From assembly GCA_963744935.1 (NCBI GenBank), contig CAVUVM010000004.1, forward strand, positions 1,054,001 through 1,118,000: a stretch of DNA of 64,000 nt, written 5' to 3'. Within the stretch, counting starts at the first letter, position 1; each line of letters opens with the position of its first letter. Source of the DNA: Bog-473 sp963744935 (lineage in GTDB: Bacteria; Actinomycetota; Acidimicrobiia; Acidimicrobiales; RAAP-2). The translations under genes and the position numbers were made by a program. The notes below the pieces were generated by a model. The model was given only the letters and a program-made list of their open reading frames with translations. It did not search any database and was not told the DNA's origin. Below, in pieces: positions 9,066 through 18,338 of the stretch.

Positions 9066-9348
9066 CGTCCGACCCCCTTCCGGGCGAGCGAAAGGACTAC
9101 GGACCGAAACGTACTCCAATGACGGGGAAAATGCTACGGCCATTTTGTCGCGTGTCCCAGTCTCCCAGTCTCCGGACTGGGCTTAGTAGGACAAGGCGGG
9201 AGTCTCGCTAACCGACGTTGTGCGTGTGTGCACTGAGCCATTTGCTCCACCCAACATCCTTCCGGCTCGCCACGCCGCAGCCAACGAGGCCCTGCCGTCG
9301 CCAAACAAGTTGGCCTTTGCTGATCGCTTCAACAGTCGGTCTCGAAAA

Positions 9349-10218
9349 CTACGCACGCCGCGATCTCCGTCCCTGCCACACCACACCAGCCACCGCACCA
9401 AGTGTGATGACCGCTCCGATTGCAATGAACCACGTCACCAGCGTGAAGACCACGCCGATCTTTCCGTACACCCGGCTGTCTGAAACCAGGGTGGAGGAAA
9501 GGTAAAACGACGCGAACACGCCGAGTCCTATCCAAAAGAGGGCCGTCGCCACCGCCGCAGGGGCTACCCGAGTCCACGATTCCCGTCCGGCCAAGAGGAA
9601 GTGGATCGACCACCAGAAGAAGAGCGTCAGAAGGACGAAATCAACCAGCCCGAGAATAAGTGAACCGGCTGGCCCGTTACGCAAGGTTCCACTGATCTCA
9701 CCGTCGAGGATGAGCAACCCAGCGAGTCCCGCAACCCATGCGGAGCAACGAAGCAGATTCGCGGCTCCCCGGACGTGGGTCTGTTCGAAGGTGCCTTCGT
9801 AGATCACCTGGACCGATCTCGCTACCGCGATCGTGCCGGCCAGGGACAGCACGAGGCTGACAAAGACACCAAGATTGAACGAAACGTTCGATGTACGAAA
9901 GAGACCTTCGAGGATTCCGCTTCCTTGGCGACCTAACCCGAGGTGTCTCGCAATGTCGTCATCCACCCGCGAACTGGCCAGGGCCCCGAGGAGAATGATG
10001 AGAGGGAGTACCGAGAGCAAGAGTGCTGATCCGAACAGAATGATGCGATCTCCGAATTCGATCGCGCCGAGGGTTCGGAACAGGTCTTGGACAGCCGATC
10101 CTTCGTAATGCTGACGCCACTTCGTTGCCGTCGCAGGCGCTCTTTTCGACTGATTGGCGTCGGGAGCCAGGTCTGCATCCAACATCCTCAGCTCGTTCGC
10201 TGGGTCACGCGAGTTCAT
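9349..10218 (-). CDS. YihY/virulence factor BrkB family membrane protein
   Basis: The protein has 289 residues. A polar N-terminus is followed by about six transmembrane helices typical of the YihY/UPF0761 family (IILFGSALLLSVLPLIILLGAL, a second in FNLGVFVSLVLSLAGTIAVARS, and a C-terminal GVVFTLVTWFIAIGAVITLGA). The family's function is unsettled; it is not an RNase BN as once named. The reading frame stays open far upstream across the MFS gene, but the ATG at 10218 lies 2 bp after the MFS stop, so translational coupling is the better reading. The pair probably forms a two-gene operon. Confidence 0.85.
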   Translation of the reverse strand: MNSRDPANELRMLDADLAPDANQSKRAPATATKWRQHYEGSAVQDLFRTLGAIEFGDRIILFGSALLLSVLPLIILLGALASSRVDDDIARHLGLGRQGSGILEGLFRTSNVSFNLGVFVSLVLSLAGTIAVARSVQVIYEGTFEQTHVRGAANLLRCSAWVAGLAGLLILDGEISGTLRNGPAGSLILGLVDFVLLTLFFWWSIHFLLAGRESWTRVAPAAVATALFWIGLGVFASFYLSSTLVSDSRVYGKIGVVFTLVTWFIAIGAVITLGAVAGVVWQGRRSRRA

Positions 10219-10220
10219 CG

Positions 10221-11615
10221 CTATGCCGCTGCATACTCCGGACTGCGGAGGAAGATCGTAACCCCAAGGCCGATGAATCCCACAGCTGCGACCACGATCA
10301 TGGCAAGGGCATAGGACCGCGTTGGGTCGGTCAGTCCCGATATGAGAATGGTGCCGGCAATAGCCGTACCCAGTGACGAGCCCAGGTTCGACACGCACCG
10401 GGACAATCCAGAGATTTCGCTCTGCTGGTCCTCCGGAAAGGAGGACTGGACCACATTCACCGAGGGTGTGAGCATCACCCCAAGGCCCAACCCGATGAGG
10501 AGCAGCCCGGGCGCGAAGGCCCATTCGCTCGGCGAGTGCTTCACGATCAGCAAAAGAAAAACCACACCTGCGATGGTGGTCACAAAACCGACCAAGATCA
10601 GCGTTCGCTGCTGGAAGCGCTTCGCCAGTGCGCCGGCAGCAAGCGAGGAGACCAAGATGCCTAGCGTCGCCGCGGTGAAGATCACACCGGTCTTGATGGC
10701 GCTGTACCCCCGTACGACTTGGAGATAGGCGGACACGACGAACGACGTTCCCATGAGCATCAGCCACTGCACGTTCTGTGTCACGAGCCCGAGGTTCGAC
10801 GTGCGGTTGCGGAAGAGCTTGGTAGAGAGCAGCGGCTCCTTCCCGACACGTTCCCGGCTCCGGACCCAGGCGAAGAAGCCGAAGATGATGAGCGCCCCGG
10901 CGACGATCAGGAGGGCACACAGAACGAGGTTGTTGTCGGCCGCCATGATGCCGACGACGAGTGTCACCAGGCCAACCGCTGACAGGATCGCCCCTACCGT
11001 GTCGAACGGGCGAGTGGGGTCGGCCGGCAGTGGATCATGGACGCGACGACCGAGGAAAACGATGAGGACGACCACAACGGCTTGAAAGACGAAGGCAGCC
11101 CGCCACGTGATGGTCGTGGTGATGAAGCCCCCGATCAGGGGACCGGTGGCGGCGCCGATCCCACCCATGCCGCTGATGATGCCAAAGGCCTGGGCCCGAG
11201 ACCTGAGGTCGTGGAAGAGCATGGTCGTGAGGATGTACACGGGGGGAATGAGGAGGGCGGTGCCCACCCCTTCGAGGATCGAGTTCCCCAGGATCAAGAC
11301 GCCCAGGCCAGGGGCGACGGCGCTGAGCACCGCGCCCACAGCGTAGATGGAGAGGCCCATAGTGAAGCAGCGCTTGCGACCCCATCGATCGGTCAGCTTG
11401 CCGCCAGGGATCATCAGCGCTGCCATGACCAACAAGAACAGGGTGATCGCGATCTGAACGCCTTGGACCGTGGTGTGCAGATCTTGGCTGATGTCGTTGA
11501 TCATGACGTTCATGTTCGAACCAGCGAAACTGCAGATGAACTGGGCTAGGGCAAGCGGAAGCAGCATCCGCCGTAGTGACGGAGCCATCCTTCCGGTCTC
11601 GACGGGGTTCGCCAT
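10221..11615 (-). CDS. MFS drug:H+ antiporter-type transporter (DHA2-like)
   Basis: This is a major facilitator of 464 residues with 14 predicted helices, the EmrB/QacA arrangement. The loop 2-3 motif appears as GGKLTDRWGRKR, and motif C-like glycines appear in GPLIGGFI. LGLGVMLTPSVNVVQSSFPEDQQSEISGL is typical of the C-terminal half. The ATG at 11615 (MANPVETG) is preferred over upstream codons because it puts a short cytoplasmic tail before helix 1 and has GGGAAG upstream. It likely exports a hydrophobic compound by proton antiport; the substrate cannot be told. It is coupled to the YihY gene downstream (2 bp apart). Confidence 0.88.
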   Translation of the reverse strand: MANPVETGRMAPSLRRMLLPLALAQFICSFAGSNMNVMINDISQDLHTTVQGVQIAITLFLLVMAALMIPGGKLTDRWGRKRCFTMGLSIYAVGAVLSAVAPGLGVLILGNSILEGVGTALLIPPVYILTTMLFHDLRSRAQAFGIISGMGGIGAATGPLIGGFITTTITWRAAFVFQAVVVVLIVFLGRRVHDPLPADPTRPFDTVGAILSAVGLVTLVVGIMAADNNLVLCALLIVAGALIIFGFFAWVRSRERVGKEPLLSTKLFRNRTSNLGLVTQNVQWLMLMGTSFVVSAYLQVVRGYSAIKTGVIFTAATLGILVSSLAAGALAKRFQQRTLILVGFVTTIAGVVFLLLIVKHSPSEWAFAPGLLLIGLGLGVMLTPSVNVVQSSFPEDQQSEISGLSRCVSNLGSSLGTAIAGTILISGLTDPTRSYALAMIVVAAVGFIGLGVTIFLRSPEYAAA

Positions 11616-11800
11616 GGCGCGGTTCTTCCCTGGCTTTCTACCTTTGGACGTCGCCGCACACCGTTGATGACGCGAATGATGCACCTTCGTTCAGACACCG
11701 TCGGGTTCTCGACGGGCATGAAATCGAGGACTTCGGCGATACGGACTCCGACAGATGGAGGTCGCCGATCAACCCATGCGCCGAAATCGTGGGATACACC

Positions 11801-12592
11801 TCAGGCCCTTTCCTCTTGTCCTAGGACGGCAAGTCGTTTCGAGAAGAACTCCAAGGCCCTCTTCGTCTTTGTCTCCTGCTCTCCGGTCAGATCGACCTCC
11901 CGCTGAGTCAGGAAGATCCGAAGTTCTGCGGCCATTTGAAACGCCTCGGACGGGGCACACCTCGTCGAGAGTTCGAGGATCATTGAGTTGTCGGGGTAGA
12001 GCCACAGCTCGGCGGCGAGCTTGCGCGCATAATCCTCGGGCGCAAACTTCACTTTCAGGACGAGAATCGGCCCCAGGATGGCGAGGTCGTCTAACCCGAG
12101 GCCCTCGGGCGCGTGCTCTTCATAGAGAGAACGCTGCTCATCGGAGAAGAGTTCATGAACGGGGACCCTCCCCGCAACCGAGTCCTTGACCTTCGTCGGG
12201 TCGAGAGCGTGTTTCATTGATCCCGAGCACACGTAGCCCCCCGGCATCGCATCGACCTCGACGCCGAAATTTCGAGAGCTACGCAGTTCCGGTGACAGAT
12301 TCTTCGGGTCCACGGGGCGGAGCTTCACGACAGAGTCGTCCCCCTTCCCCTGGACCCGGCGGGCGCGAACGACGAGCCCCCCCTGGTTGAGCGTCAAGTC
12401 GGGCGTATCGAAAAAGTAGACCTGGCGGATCTGGCCATCGAGGGGATCTACACCGAGCGCCGCTCCCGCTCGGCTCCGGTCGGAGAGTTGCACCGTTAAT
12501 TTCAGCTCGACGGTATCGGCGCCCCTAGTCAGGGCCAGAAAGTCAGCGAGTTCCTCATCCGTCAGTGTTGGAGCAACGGCCCTCGATCCCAT
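11801..12592 (-). CDS. CYTH-like triphosphate-binding domain protein
   Basis: The protein has 263 residues. VELKLTVQ near residue 27 resembles the ExK signature of CYTH/triphosphate tunnel enzymes. The next part, VYFFDTPDLTLNQGGLVVRARR followed by DDSVVKLRP, is the usual second and third strand pattern (substrate-phosphate-binding Arg and Lys). Such proteins hydrolyse tripolyphosphate or make cyclic nucleotides; which applies here is unknown. GGAAGGAG lies 6-7 bases before the ATG at 12592, which decides the start. The gene stands alone, upstream of the MFS/YihY pair on the same strand with a 185-bp gap. Confidence 0.72.
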   Translation of the reverse strand: MGSRAVAPTLTDEELADFLALTRGADTVELKLTVQLSDRSRAGAALGVDPLDGQIRQVYFFDTPDLTLNQGGLVVRARRVQGKGDDSVVKLRPVDPKNLSPELRSSRNFGVEVDAMPGGYVCSGSMKHALDPTKVKDSVAGRVPVHELFSDEQRSLYEEHAPEGLGLDDLAILGPILVLKVKFAPEDYARKLAAELWLYPDNSMILELSTRCAPSEAFQMAAELRIFLTQREVDLTGEQETKTKRALEFFSKRLAVLGQEERA

Positions 12593-12872
12593 GACCTTCT
12601 CCTTCCTGCTCATATGTATCTTGACGCCTAAGAGGCTGAGATTCACGAGTGCTCGTACTACCTGGTTGGCGGTCTGCGGGCGGCCCCACTTCAATCACGC
12701 TGTCCACCCGACGCGGGGCCCGGCAGCAGAGCCAGGGTCCTAAGCGTCACTTTTACGTCCATGCGGGGAAAACCCACAAGCGCCAACCAAAAACGGTCGC
12801 ACGGCCAGCCCCCAGTTCTGGATTCAGGCAAGGTACGGAGACAGCCAGGCAAGGCGAGGGTAGATTCTGGGT

Positions 12873-13199
12873 GTGTCCATGGGACGGGCGCCCGGCGAGG
12901 TCGATCGCGAGCGGATGTGGCAGCTGGTCTCCACCATCACCGGCATGTTGGGCGGGCTGCTCGCCCGAAAGCTCATAAGGGCCACCTACCAGGCCGTCCG
13001 AAAGGACACGGACCCAGCCACGCCGTTCGATCCCACAAACCCACGGTTCTCGTGGCCTGACGCCATGCTGTGGGCGGCGGCGGCTGGCATCGGCCTCGCC
13101 ATCGCCAAGATGATGAGCGCCCGACTCACAGCTATCGGCTGGAAGGCCGTCACCGGCACTCTTCCTCCTGGAGATGTCGAAGAGCCAGCAGTCCTCTGA
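12873..13199 (+). CDS. DUF4235 domain membrane protein
   Basis: The protein has 108 residues. MWQLVSTITGMLGGLLARKLI forms a first helix, then TYQAVRK and a second helix DAMLWAAAAGIGLAIAKMMSAR, the hallmark pattern of the actinobacterial DUF4235 family. Its function is unknown. The start may be 12873 or the in-frame ATG at 12879; neither has a strong ribosome binding site. It is the only plus-strand gene in the block between the two direct repeats and is divergent from the CYTH-like gene. Confidence 0.85.
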   Translation: MSMGRAPGEVDRERMWQLVSTITGMLGGLLARKLIRATYQAVRKDTDPATPFDPTNPRFSWPDAMLWAAAAGIGLAIAKMMSARLTAIGWKAVTGTLPPGDVEEPAVL

Positions 13200-14099
13200 G
13201 TTCTCCGGCATCGGACCGAACTGAGCCCCACCATTGTGCATGGGGTTTACCCCGCCGGCCCCGCCCCGTGTGCCCCGACCCCGGTGGGCCGGCCGCCCCG
13301 CGGCCTCGCTGCGCGGGGGTTTCGTCCCGCCGCTGCGGCGCCCCTTGCCTTCTCTACAGCCGCTCGTGGGCTCATGGGGACTCGAACTTGAACCGGCCCG
13401 CCTGCTTCACTTGTGTCGTACGGGGACAATCTCGAAACCACTGGAGCCGCATCACATCGAGGAAGTTCTTTTCCATCGACCACGACTCTTTTGCATGAGT
13501 TTGAGGCGGCATTGCATGAGCTCGATGTGGCGCGCCAACGCTGTCGAGTCGCGACGCGGCGACACACGGGACACCGAAGATCGGGCGAATTTTCTTGACC
13601 ATGATTCTGTCCATAAACGCCGACGAAACCGGTTGGACGGAATCGGACGGCACGGATCACGTGCCAGGTCAGAGCGTTTTCAATGGATTCAGTGGGAGGA
13701 AGTGGATTGCTTGCTACTGGTTAGCAGTGAGTCCGATTCGGCCGCTCTCGCACCTTTCCAGCAGGACTTTCGCGGCTTAGAGGCCCGGGGCGTCCATCAG
13801 CCGGTCCAGAAGCGCTCCGTACAAGTCCTACGAGGCAGCCTACGTGGAACGGTCAGAAGGCGTTTGGCAGGTGAGGATGTCCCTTGGGGGGAACCAGCGA
13901 CCAAGCGCTACGCCACGCGACCACACCGTCGAAGGTCGCCTTCCGGGCAACCGGCTCTACCACGCAACGAAATAGGGGATCGAAGGGTTCGCCGAGTCGC
14001 CGGCCCAAGAAGTCCCCGGCTTGGGATCGGCGTCACGATCGTCGAGCTTGGTGACGCGCACCCGGTTCCGCTACGGGAGCTGGTGGGCGCTCCTGGCGG
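13200..14099. other. 900-bp gene-free stretch holding mobile-element debris
   Basis: No intact gene is convincing here. The right copy of the direct repeat lies at about 13597-13930, followed by a heavily degraded integrase start (GVWQVRMSLG then frame breaks). Near 13372-13400 there is a GTTCAAGTTCGAGTCCCC-like string on the minus strand. It resembles a tRNA T-arm and could be a relic attachment site, but no tRNA can be folded around it by eye. Several open frames of 60-330 codons exist, as expected at this GC content, and none has family-like sequence. Confidence 0.6.
13597..13930 (+). repeat. Diverged direct repeat, right copy
   Basis: This is the partner of the repeat at 6567-6905, in the same orientation. 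The core 13709-13774 matches 6680-6745 with 3 mismatches in 66 bases. It also shares the CTGTCCATAAAC string and the TTTGGCAGGTGAGG string that starts the integrase reading frame. It is more decayed than the left copy. Confidence 0.7.
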
Positions 14100-15788
14100 T
14101 CATCCCGTGGAAAGGGGAGGGGAGGATGCCATCGAGTCGTCGAGGGTCGTGAGCAGCTCGTGCGCCCGGCAGGCCAGCTCGAGATGGAAGCGCTGGTCGG
14201 GATCGCTCAAATCACGGCCCGCTATGTGAGCGATCTTCGCCAGCCGGTACCGGAGGGTGTTCCTGTGGATGAATAGGTTGGCGGCCGCGCATTCCGTGGC
14301 GCACGACTCGTTGAGGTAGACGGTGAGCGTCTTGACCAAGTCGCTCCGTTGCATTGCGTCATGGCGGATGAGCGTCCCGATCCATTGCTCCACCAACTCA
14401 CGGAGCTTGATCGCCGAACTGGAGTCCACGAGTAGCTGCCAGAAGCCCAGTTGTTCGAAGCGTATGACGCGGTTCGTGCTCGCCAGCGAGACGCCAAAAT
14501 GGAGGGAGAAAACGGCCTCCTCCATGGATGTTCGCAGTTCCCGCGGGTGATACGCCCGCCCGATGCCAACCCGGACGTCCGTCCCCAGCGCTTTCTCTAG
14601 AGCCAACGCGACCTCCGAGAAGAGCACCCCGGCGAGGGACGGTCGGTCCTCTTCGGGCAATGCGACGAAGAGCCGTTCGCGATTGGTGGCCACGAGAGGT
14701 TTACGAATGTGGAGTGACCGAAGGGCGCTCTCCGTGAGCGCCACCGGGTCGTCGCTCTCCTCGGCCCCCCGGACGGCAAGGACGCGGTGCGGACGGCCGA
14801 GGTCGTAGCCGAGAGCCTTGGCCAGCGAGACGACCCGGTCGGACGTGGGGTCGCCGATCAGCTGATCGGCCAGCTCACGGAGTGACGCTGCCTCAGCCTC
14901 GACGGCACGCTCGATGCGCACCAGCTCGAAGGTGACGATCGAAACGGCCTGCTCGAGGGCCGTCCAGATCCTCTCGTCGACGTCGCCTATTTCGTCGAGA
15001 ATGCACAGCCATCCGAGGATGCGGCCGTCTGGGGCGATGGCGGCGGACCAGCATGCCTCCCCTCTGGTCACCACTCCGTGTCTGGTATCGCCCAGGCCAC
15101 CCCGTGACCGCCGGAGGGCCATCCGATCCGACGTGCGGACGCCCGCCTCGGCGAGGACGGCGCGTGAGGGATCGAGGACGACCACCGGCCGCTCGAGGTG
15201 CCGGTGCAGGACGTCCATCATGCCACTCAGACCTTCACCGCGGGCCATCTGAGCGAGCAGCTCCTTTTGGAACTCAGTCGTGGCCCGGATGGCGCGGCGC
15301 CAGCTGACGGTCAAGGCCGCGGACCTGTCGCGCGAGGAATCCAGCGGGGTTTCGAGCACCAACAGGATGAGCGTCGGGGTCGAGCCAGGCAGTGGTCGCA
15401 AGGTCAAGCAGAGGGGAATTCGTTTTCCCTCGAAGCTGATCGCCTCGACCGCGTACCCGCGGGCCTCCGCTGTCGGGTGCCGGCTGGCGTGCTCGAGGCT
15501 GGCGCTGATGACGTCCCAGTCGTCAACGATCAGGTCCGCTAACTTGCAGCCGACGAGATCCTCCGGTGAGCCGCCGAGGATACGTGCGGTCGCCTCGTCG
15601 GCGCGCATGACCCTCCCCGAAGGATCACAGATGGCCAGGCCCTCGTGGTCTACCTGGACGAACGGGTCGATCTCGAATAAGCGGTCTCCTGGCTGAGAAG
15701 CGCCGTTCGCCCGAACCGAAGCATCGAGCGCGGTGGGGCACTCGGAAGCACGTGCATCTCTCGATTGACACGGAGACTGGATTTTCAT
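14100..15788 (-). CDS. PucR-family transcriptional regulator with N-terminal PAS domain
   Basis: The protein has 562 residues. Residues ~35-155 form a PAS-like domain (EGLAICDPSGRVMRADEATARILG, then LVGCKLADLI). A middle GGDEF-like/GAF-type region follows (residues ~200-430). The C-terminus has the PucR helix-turn-helix, with ANLFIHRNTLRYRLAKI near residues 505-521. PucR-type proteins activate catabolic or amino-acid transport genes in response to small molecules; the signal here is unknown. It is divergent from the large secreted repeat protein at 16206 across a 417-bp gap that contains a pair of 24-25 bp direct repeats, which may be its operator. That link is inference. Confidence 0.85.
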   Translation of the reverse strand: MKIQSPCQSRDARASECPTALDASVRANGASQPGDRLFEIDPFVQVDHEGLAICDPSGRVMRADEATARILGGSPEDLVGCKLADLIVDDWDVISASLEHASRHPTAEARGYAVEAISFEGKRIPLCLTLRPLPGSTPTLILLVLETPLDSSRDRSAALTVSWRRAIRATTEFQKELLAQMARGEGLSGMMDVLHRHLERPVVVLDPSRAVLAEAGVRTSDRMALRRSRGGLGDTRHGVVTRGEACWSAAIAPDGRILGWLCILDEIGDVDERIWTALEQAVSIVTFELVRIERAVEAEAASLRELADQLIGDPTSDRVVSLAKALGYDLGRPHRVLAVRGAEESDDPVALTESALRSLHIRKPLVATNRERLFVALPEEDRPSLAGVLFSEVALALEKALGTDVRVGIGRAYHPRELRTSMEEAVFSLHFGVSLASTNRVIRFEQLGFWQLLVDSSSAIKLRELVEQWIGTLIRHDAMQRSDLVKTLTVYLNESCATECAAANLFIHRNTLRYRLAKIAHIAGRDLSDPDQRFHLELACRAHELLTTLDDSMASSPPLSTG

Positions 15789-15951
15789 GACCGCCGAACC
15801 GCCTTCCGGGGGGAGGAAGAAGACAAGAGCGGCAAGGGAGTCCGGCTCGCCGACACCGGTTTACACCCGAGCTTCAATTCAACAGTTGCTGCCCCGTACA
15901 TAGTCCTTTGTGGCCCCCTTGTCCAGCGGGAATTGAGAAACTTGAAATTCT

Positions 15952-16003
15952 ACGAACAAAGGGGGTCCATGCCGCTCGACGAACAAAGAGGGATCCATGC
16001 CGC
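15952..16003. repeat. Pair of near-identical 24-25 bp direct repeats upstream of a PucR gene
   Basis: The unit ACGAACAAAGNGGGNTCCATG followed by CCGC occurs at 15952-15975 and again at 15979-16003, 27 bp apart start to start. Both lie in the 417-bp divergent intergenic region between the PucR regulator (start 15788) and the secreted protein (start 16206). The rest of the gap is unremarkable. The repeat could be an operator for the regulator. Confidence 0.5.
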
Positions 16004-16205
16004 ATGTGGCCACTCCCTCCGATGCAGAGCGGACCCTTCCGAGAACGACCGGGGGCGCAGGCTACCGGTGAGACCCGCACGCTGGGCGGTTCGAACAACA
16101 TCGGGCGGATTCTTCGTTCGGATCGCACGATGACCTCGTCCGGACGCTCCATCACCATTGAGGCAGGAGGTGCCACGGGCACTTCTTCAACGATGGAGGA
16201 GACAC

Positions 16206-18338
16206 ATGGGACGAAAAGGGCGGCACCGTGCCGCACGGAGGGGCCGGCGGCTGACGCTCGCCGGGGTTGCCGCAGTGGCGCTCTTGGGCGGACTTTCGTT
16301 GGCGGCAGTATCGGCCGCGTCGGCCATAAAGAACGCCGCGACTACACATATTGAAATCTGTAAGGTTGGGCAGGTCTCAGGGACCTACTACTTCAGCGTG
16401 GACGGCGGGCCCCAGGTCGGAGTGCAGGCCAACGGACCCTGCCAGTCGGTCACGGTGTCGGCGGGGAGACACACCGTAGCTGAGCTTCCTGACACGACGG
16501 GGGCGACCGTCCTCACGAAGATCAAGGTGATTCCCTCGACCGCGGGCACCGGCGACGTCGCAACCCGAACGGCGACTGTGACCGTCGCGTCGGGGAATAC
16601 CGTCGAGACGAAGTTCAGGAACATGCCTGCTCAAGGTGAGCTGAAGGTGTGCAAGGTGGCCGACGCCAGTAGCGCCAGTCTGACCGGCTATCCCTTCAAT
16701 TTCACTGCCAATGCGGGTGGCTTCAGCGATTCGTTCACGGTCCCTGCGGCGGCGCCTGGTGACACCTACGGGAGCTGCGTCGATCTCGGTTCGTTCCAGG
16801 TCGGCACTGCGGTCAACATCGCCGAGGCGCCGGTTGCGAACGTGCAGGTGAGCAGCATCTCGGCCCTCAACGGCTCCTTGAGCAACACGAGCTATTCGGG
16901 CGGGACGACCACGGTCACGCTGACCGGAGGGGTCACAGAGGTCGCCTACACCAACGAGAGCACCCCCCCGCCGGTGAACGGCTATCTCGAGATCTGCAAG
17001 ATCGCAGGCGACCCCTACGTGCCGGCAGGTCCCTGGTCCTTCACCGTGACCAACTCGGGCGGTCAAGTGGTCGACACCGAGCAAGTCATCGCCGGACAAT
17101 GCAACGAGGTCCTGAACGGCGCCGGTCTTCCTACGGGTACTTACACCGTGACCGAGTCCGTTGCTTCCCCGTACTACGTGAGCGAGATCAGCGCGTATCC
17201 GACGTCAGATCTGCAGTCGTCCAACACGAACAACGCCACGGGCACCTTCACGGTGAGCGCCAACTTGACGACGACCGCGCTGTTCACGAACGACACCCTC
17301 ACGGGGTACGTGAAGGTCTGCAAGAGCCTGGCGTCGAACGCCCAGGCACTCTCGGGCCAAACGTTCAACTTCAAGGTGAACGATGCCGCTGGTACGCAGA
17401 CGATCGACGTCGTGGCTCAGTACGGCCAGACTCCGTGCTCTATCGACTTCACGCCGCTACCGGCAGGGTCGACGGCCAAGATGACCGAGGTGTCCACACC
17501 GAACACGTCCATCAGCGGCGTCGCGGTGAGCCCGCCGAACGCGGGTACCACCACCTCGAGCTCGGCCTCGGTGACTGTCAGTCCGACCAACATCAACGCT
17601 GGCATCTTCACCAACGAGGCGCTGGGTTGGGTCGAGATTTGCAAGATCGCCGGTGACGCATCGGTAACCGGTAGCTTCGACTTCACCGTCAATGGTGCGC
17701 CGATCAATCCGGTTGCTGTCGGCGGCTGCTCGCAAGCCATCCAGGTGCCCGCCGGCACGGCCACGATCGACGAGAGCGAGACCAACCCGGACTACTACGT
17801 CAGCAACACCGCCGCTGACGGGTTCAACGGGTCGACGTTCGTGAGCCAGCTCGTCACGGCTCCGGGTGCGAACCCGGCCGTGGTGAAGGTTCCCTACGGT
17901 GGGGTCGCAAACGAGACGGTGGTCTCCTACACGAACAGCACCGTGACCGGCGTCTTCAAGATCTGCACCGCTCAGACGTCGAAGGACGCCATGTTGGCGG
18001 GTGACTCGTTCACCTACAGCTGGAGCTACACGGTGAACGGAACCCCGACCACCGGGACAGTGCCCCTCGTCGTGCCGACGACGGGCTCACAGTGCTCGGG
18101 CCAAATCGGCCTGCCTGGCATCCCGGTCATCAACAGCGACGGGTCGGCGGTCACAGTCTCAGTGACGGCCCAAGCCCCGTCGTACGTCGGGGTCGATCTG
18201 GCCGCTTACCTGTACCAGGGAAACGGTTCGGTGGTGCCGCCGCCACCTATGACGCCGGGTCCCCTGCCCCAAACGGTGACCATAGACCTCGGCTCTGGCC
18301 TTAACGAAGAGACATTCACCAACGGGGCTAGCCACTGA
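16206..18338 (+). CDS. Secreted surface protein built of six ICK-type beta modules
   Basis: The protein has 710 residues. The ATG at 16206 follows GGAGGAG and starts a signal peptide (basic run, then LTLAGVAAVALLGGLSLAAVSA). The mature part is six modules of ~100-120 residues. Each opens with (E/K)(I/V)CK or ICT, usually followed by (I/V)AGD, contains an F.F segment and a second cysteine in a G.C context, and ends with a T.V..TN strand. The modules resemble prealbumin-like or SpaA/DUF5979-type beta sandwiches. The two cysteines per module probably form a disulfide. There is no LPXTG or C-terminal membrane helix, so the protein is likely secreted or bound non-covalently. The next large gene is a paralog with the same first and last modules. 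The function is unknown; surface layer or adhesion is inference. Confidence 0.82.
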   Translation: MGRKGRHRAARRGRRLTLAGVAAVALLGGLSLAAVSAASAIKNAATTHIEICKVGQVSGTYYFSVDGGPQVGVQANGPCQSVTVSAGRHTVAELPDTTGATVLTKIKVIPSTAGTGDVATRTATVTVASGNTVETKFRNMPAQGELKVCKVADASSASLTGYPFNFTANAGGFSDSFTVPAAAPGDTYGSCVDLGSFQVGTAVNIAEAPVANVQVSSISALNGSLSNTSYSGGTTTVTLTGGVTEVAYTNESTPPPVNGYLEICKIAGDPYVPAGPWSFTVTNSGGQVVDTEQVIAGQCNEVLNGAGLPTGTYTVTESVASPYYVSEISAYPTSDLQSSNTNNATGTFTVSANLTTTALFTNDTLTGYVKVCKSLASNAQALSGQTFNFKVNDAAGTQTIDVVAQYGQTPCSIDFTPLPAGSTAKMTEVSTPNTSISGVAVSPPNAGTTTSSSASVTVSPTNINAGIFTNEALGWVEICKIAGDASVTGSFDFTVNGAPINPVAVGGCSQAIQVPAGTATIDESETNPDYYVSNTAADGFNGSTFVSQLVTAPGANPAVVKVPYGGVANETVVSYTNSTVTGVFKICTAQTSKDAMLAGDSFTYSWSYTVNGTPTTGTVPLVVPTTGSQCSGQIGLPGIPVINSDGSAVTVSVTAQAPSYVGVDLAAYLYQGNGSVVPPPPMTPGPLPQTVTIDLGSGLNEETFTNGASH

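Noticed and set aside
10219..10920. N-terminal extension of the YihY gene across the MFS transporter
   Set aside because: The added residues are a shadow of the MFS gene; the ATG at 10218, 2 bp after the MFS stop, gives a normal-length YihY protein.
13372..13410. tRNA-like T-arm string on the minus strand
   Set aside because: It looks like GTTCAAGTTCGAGTCCCC, but no acceptor, D or anticodon arms could be matched by eye. At most it is a relic attachment site.
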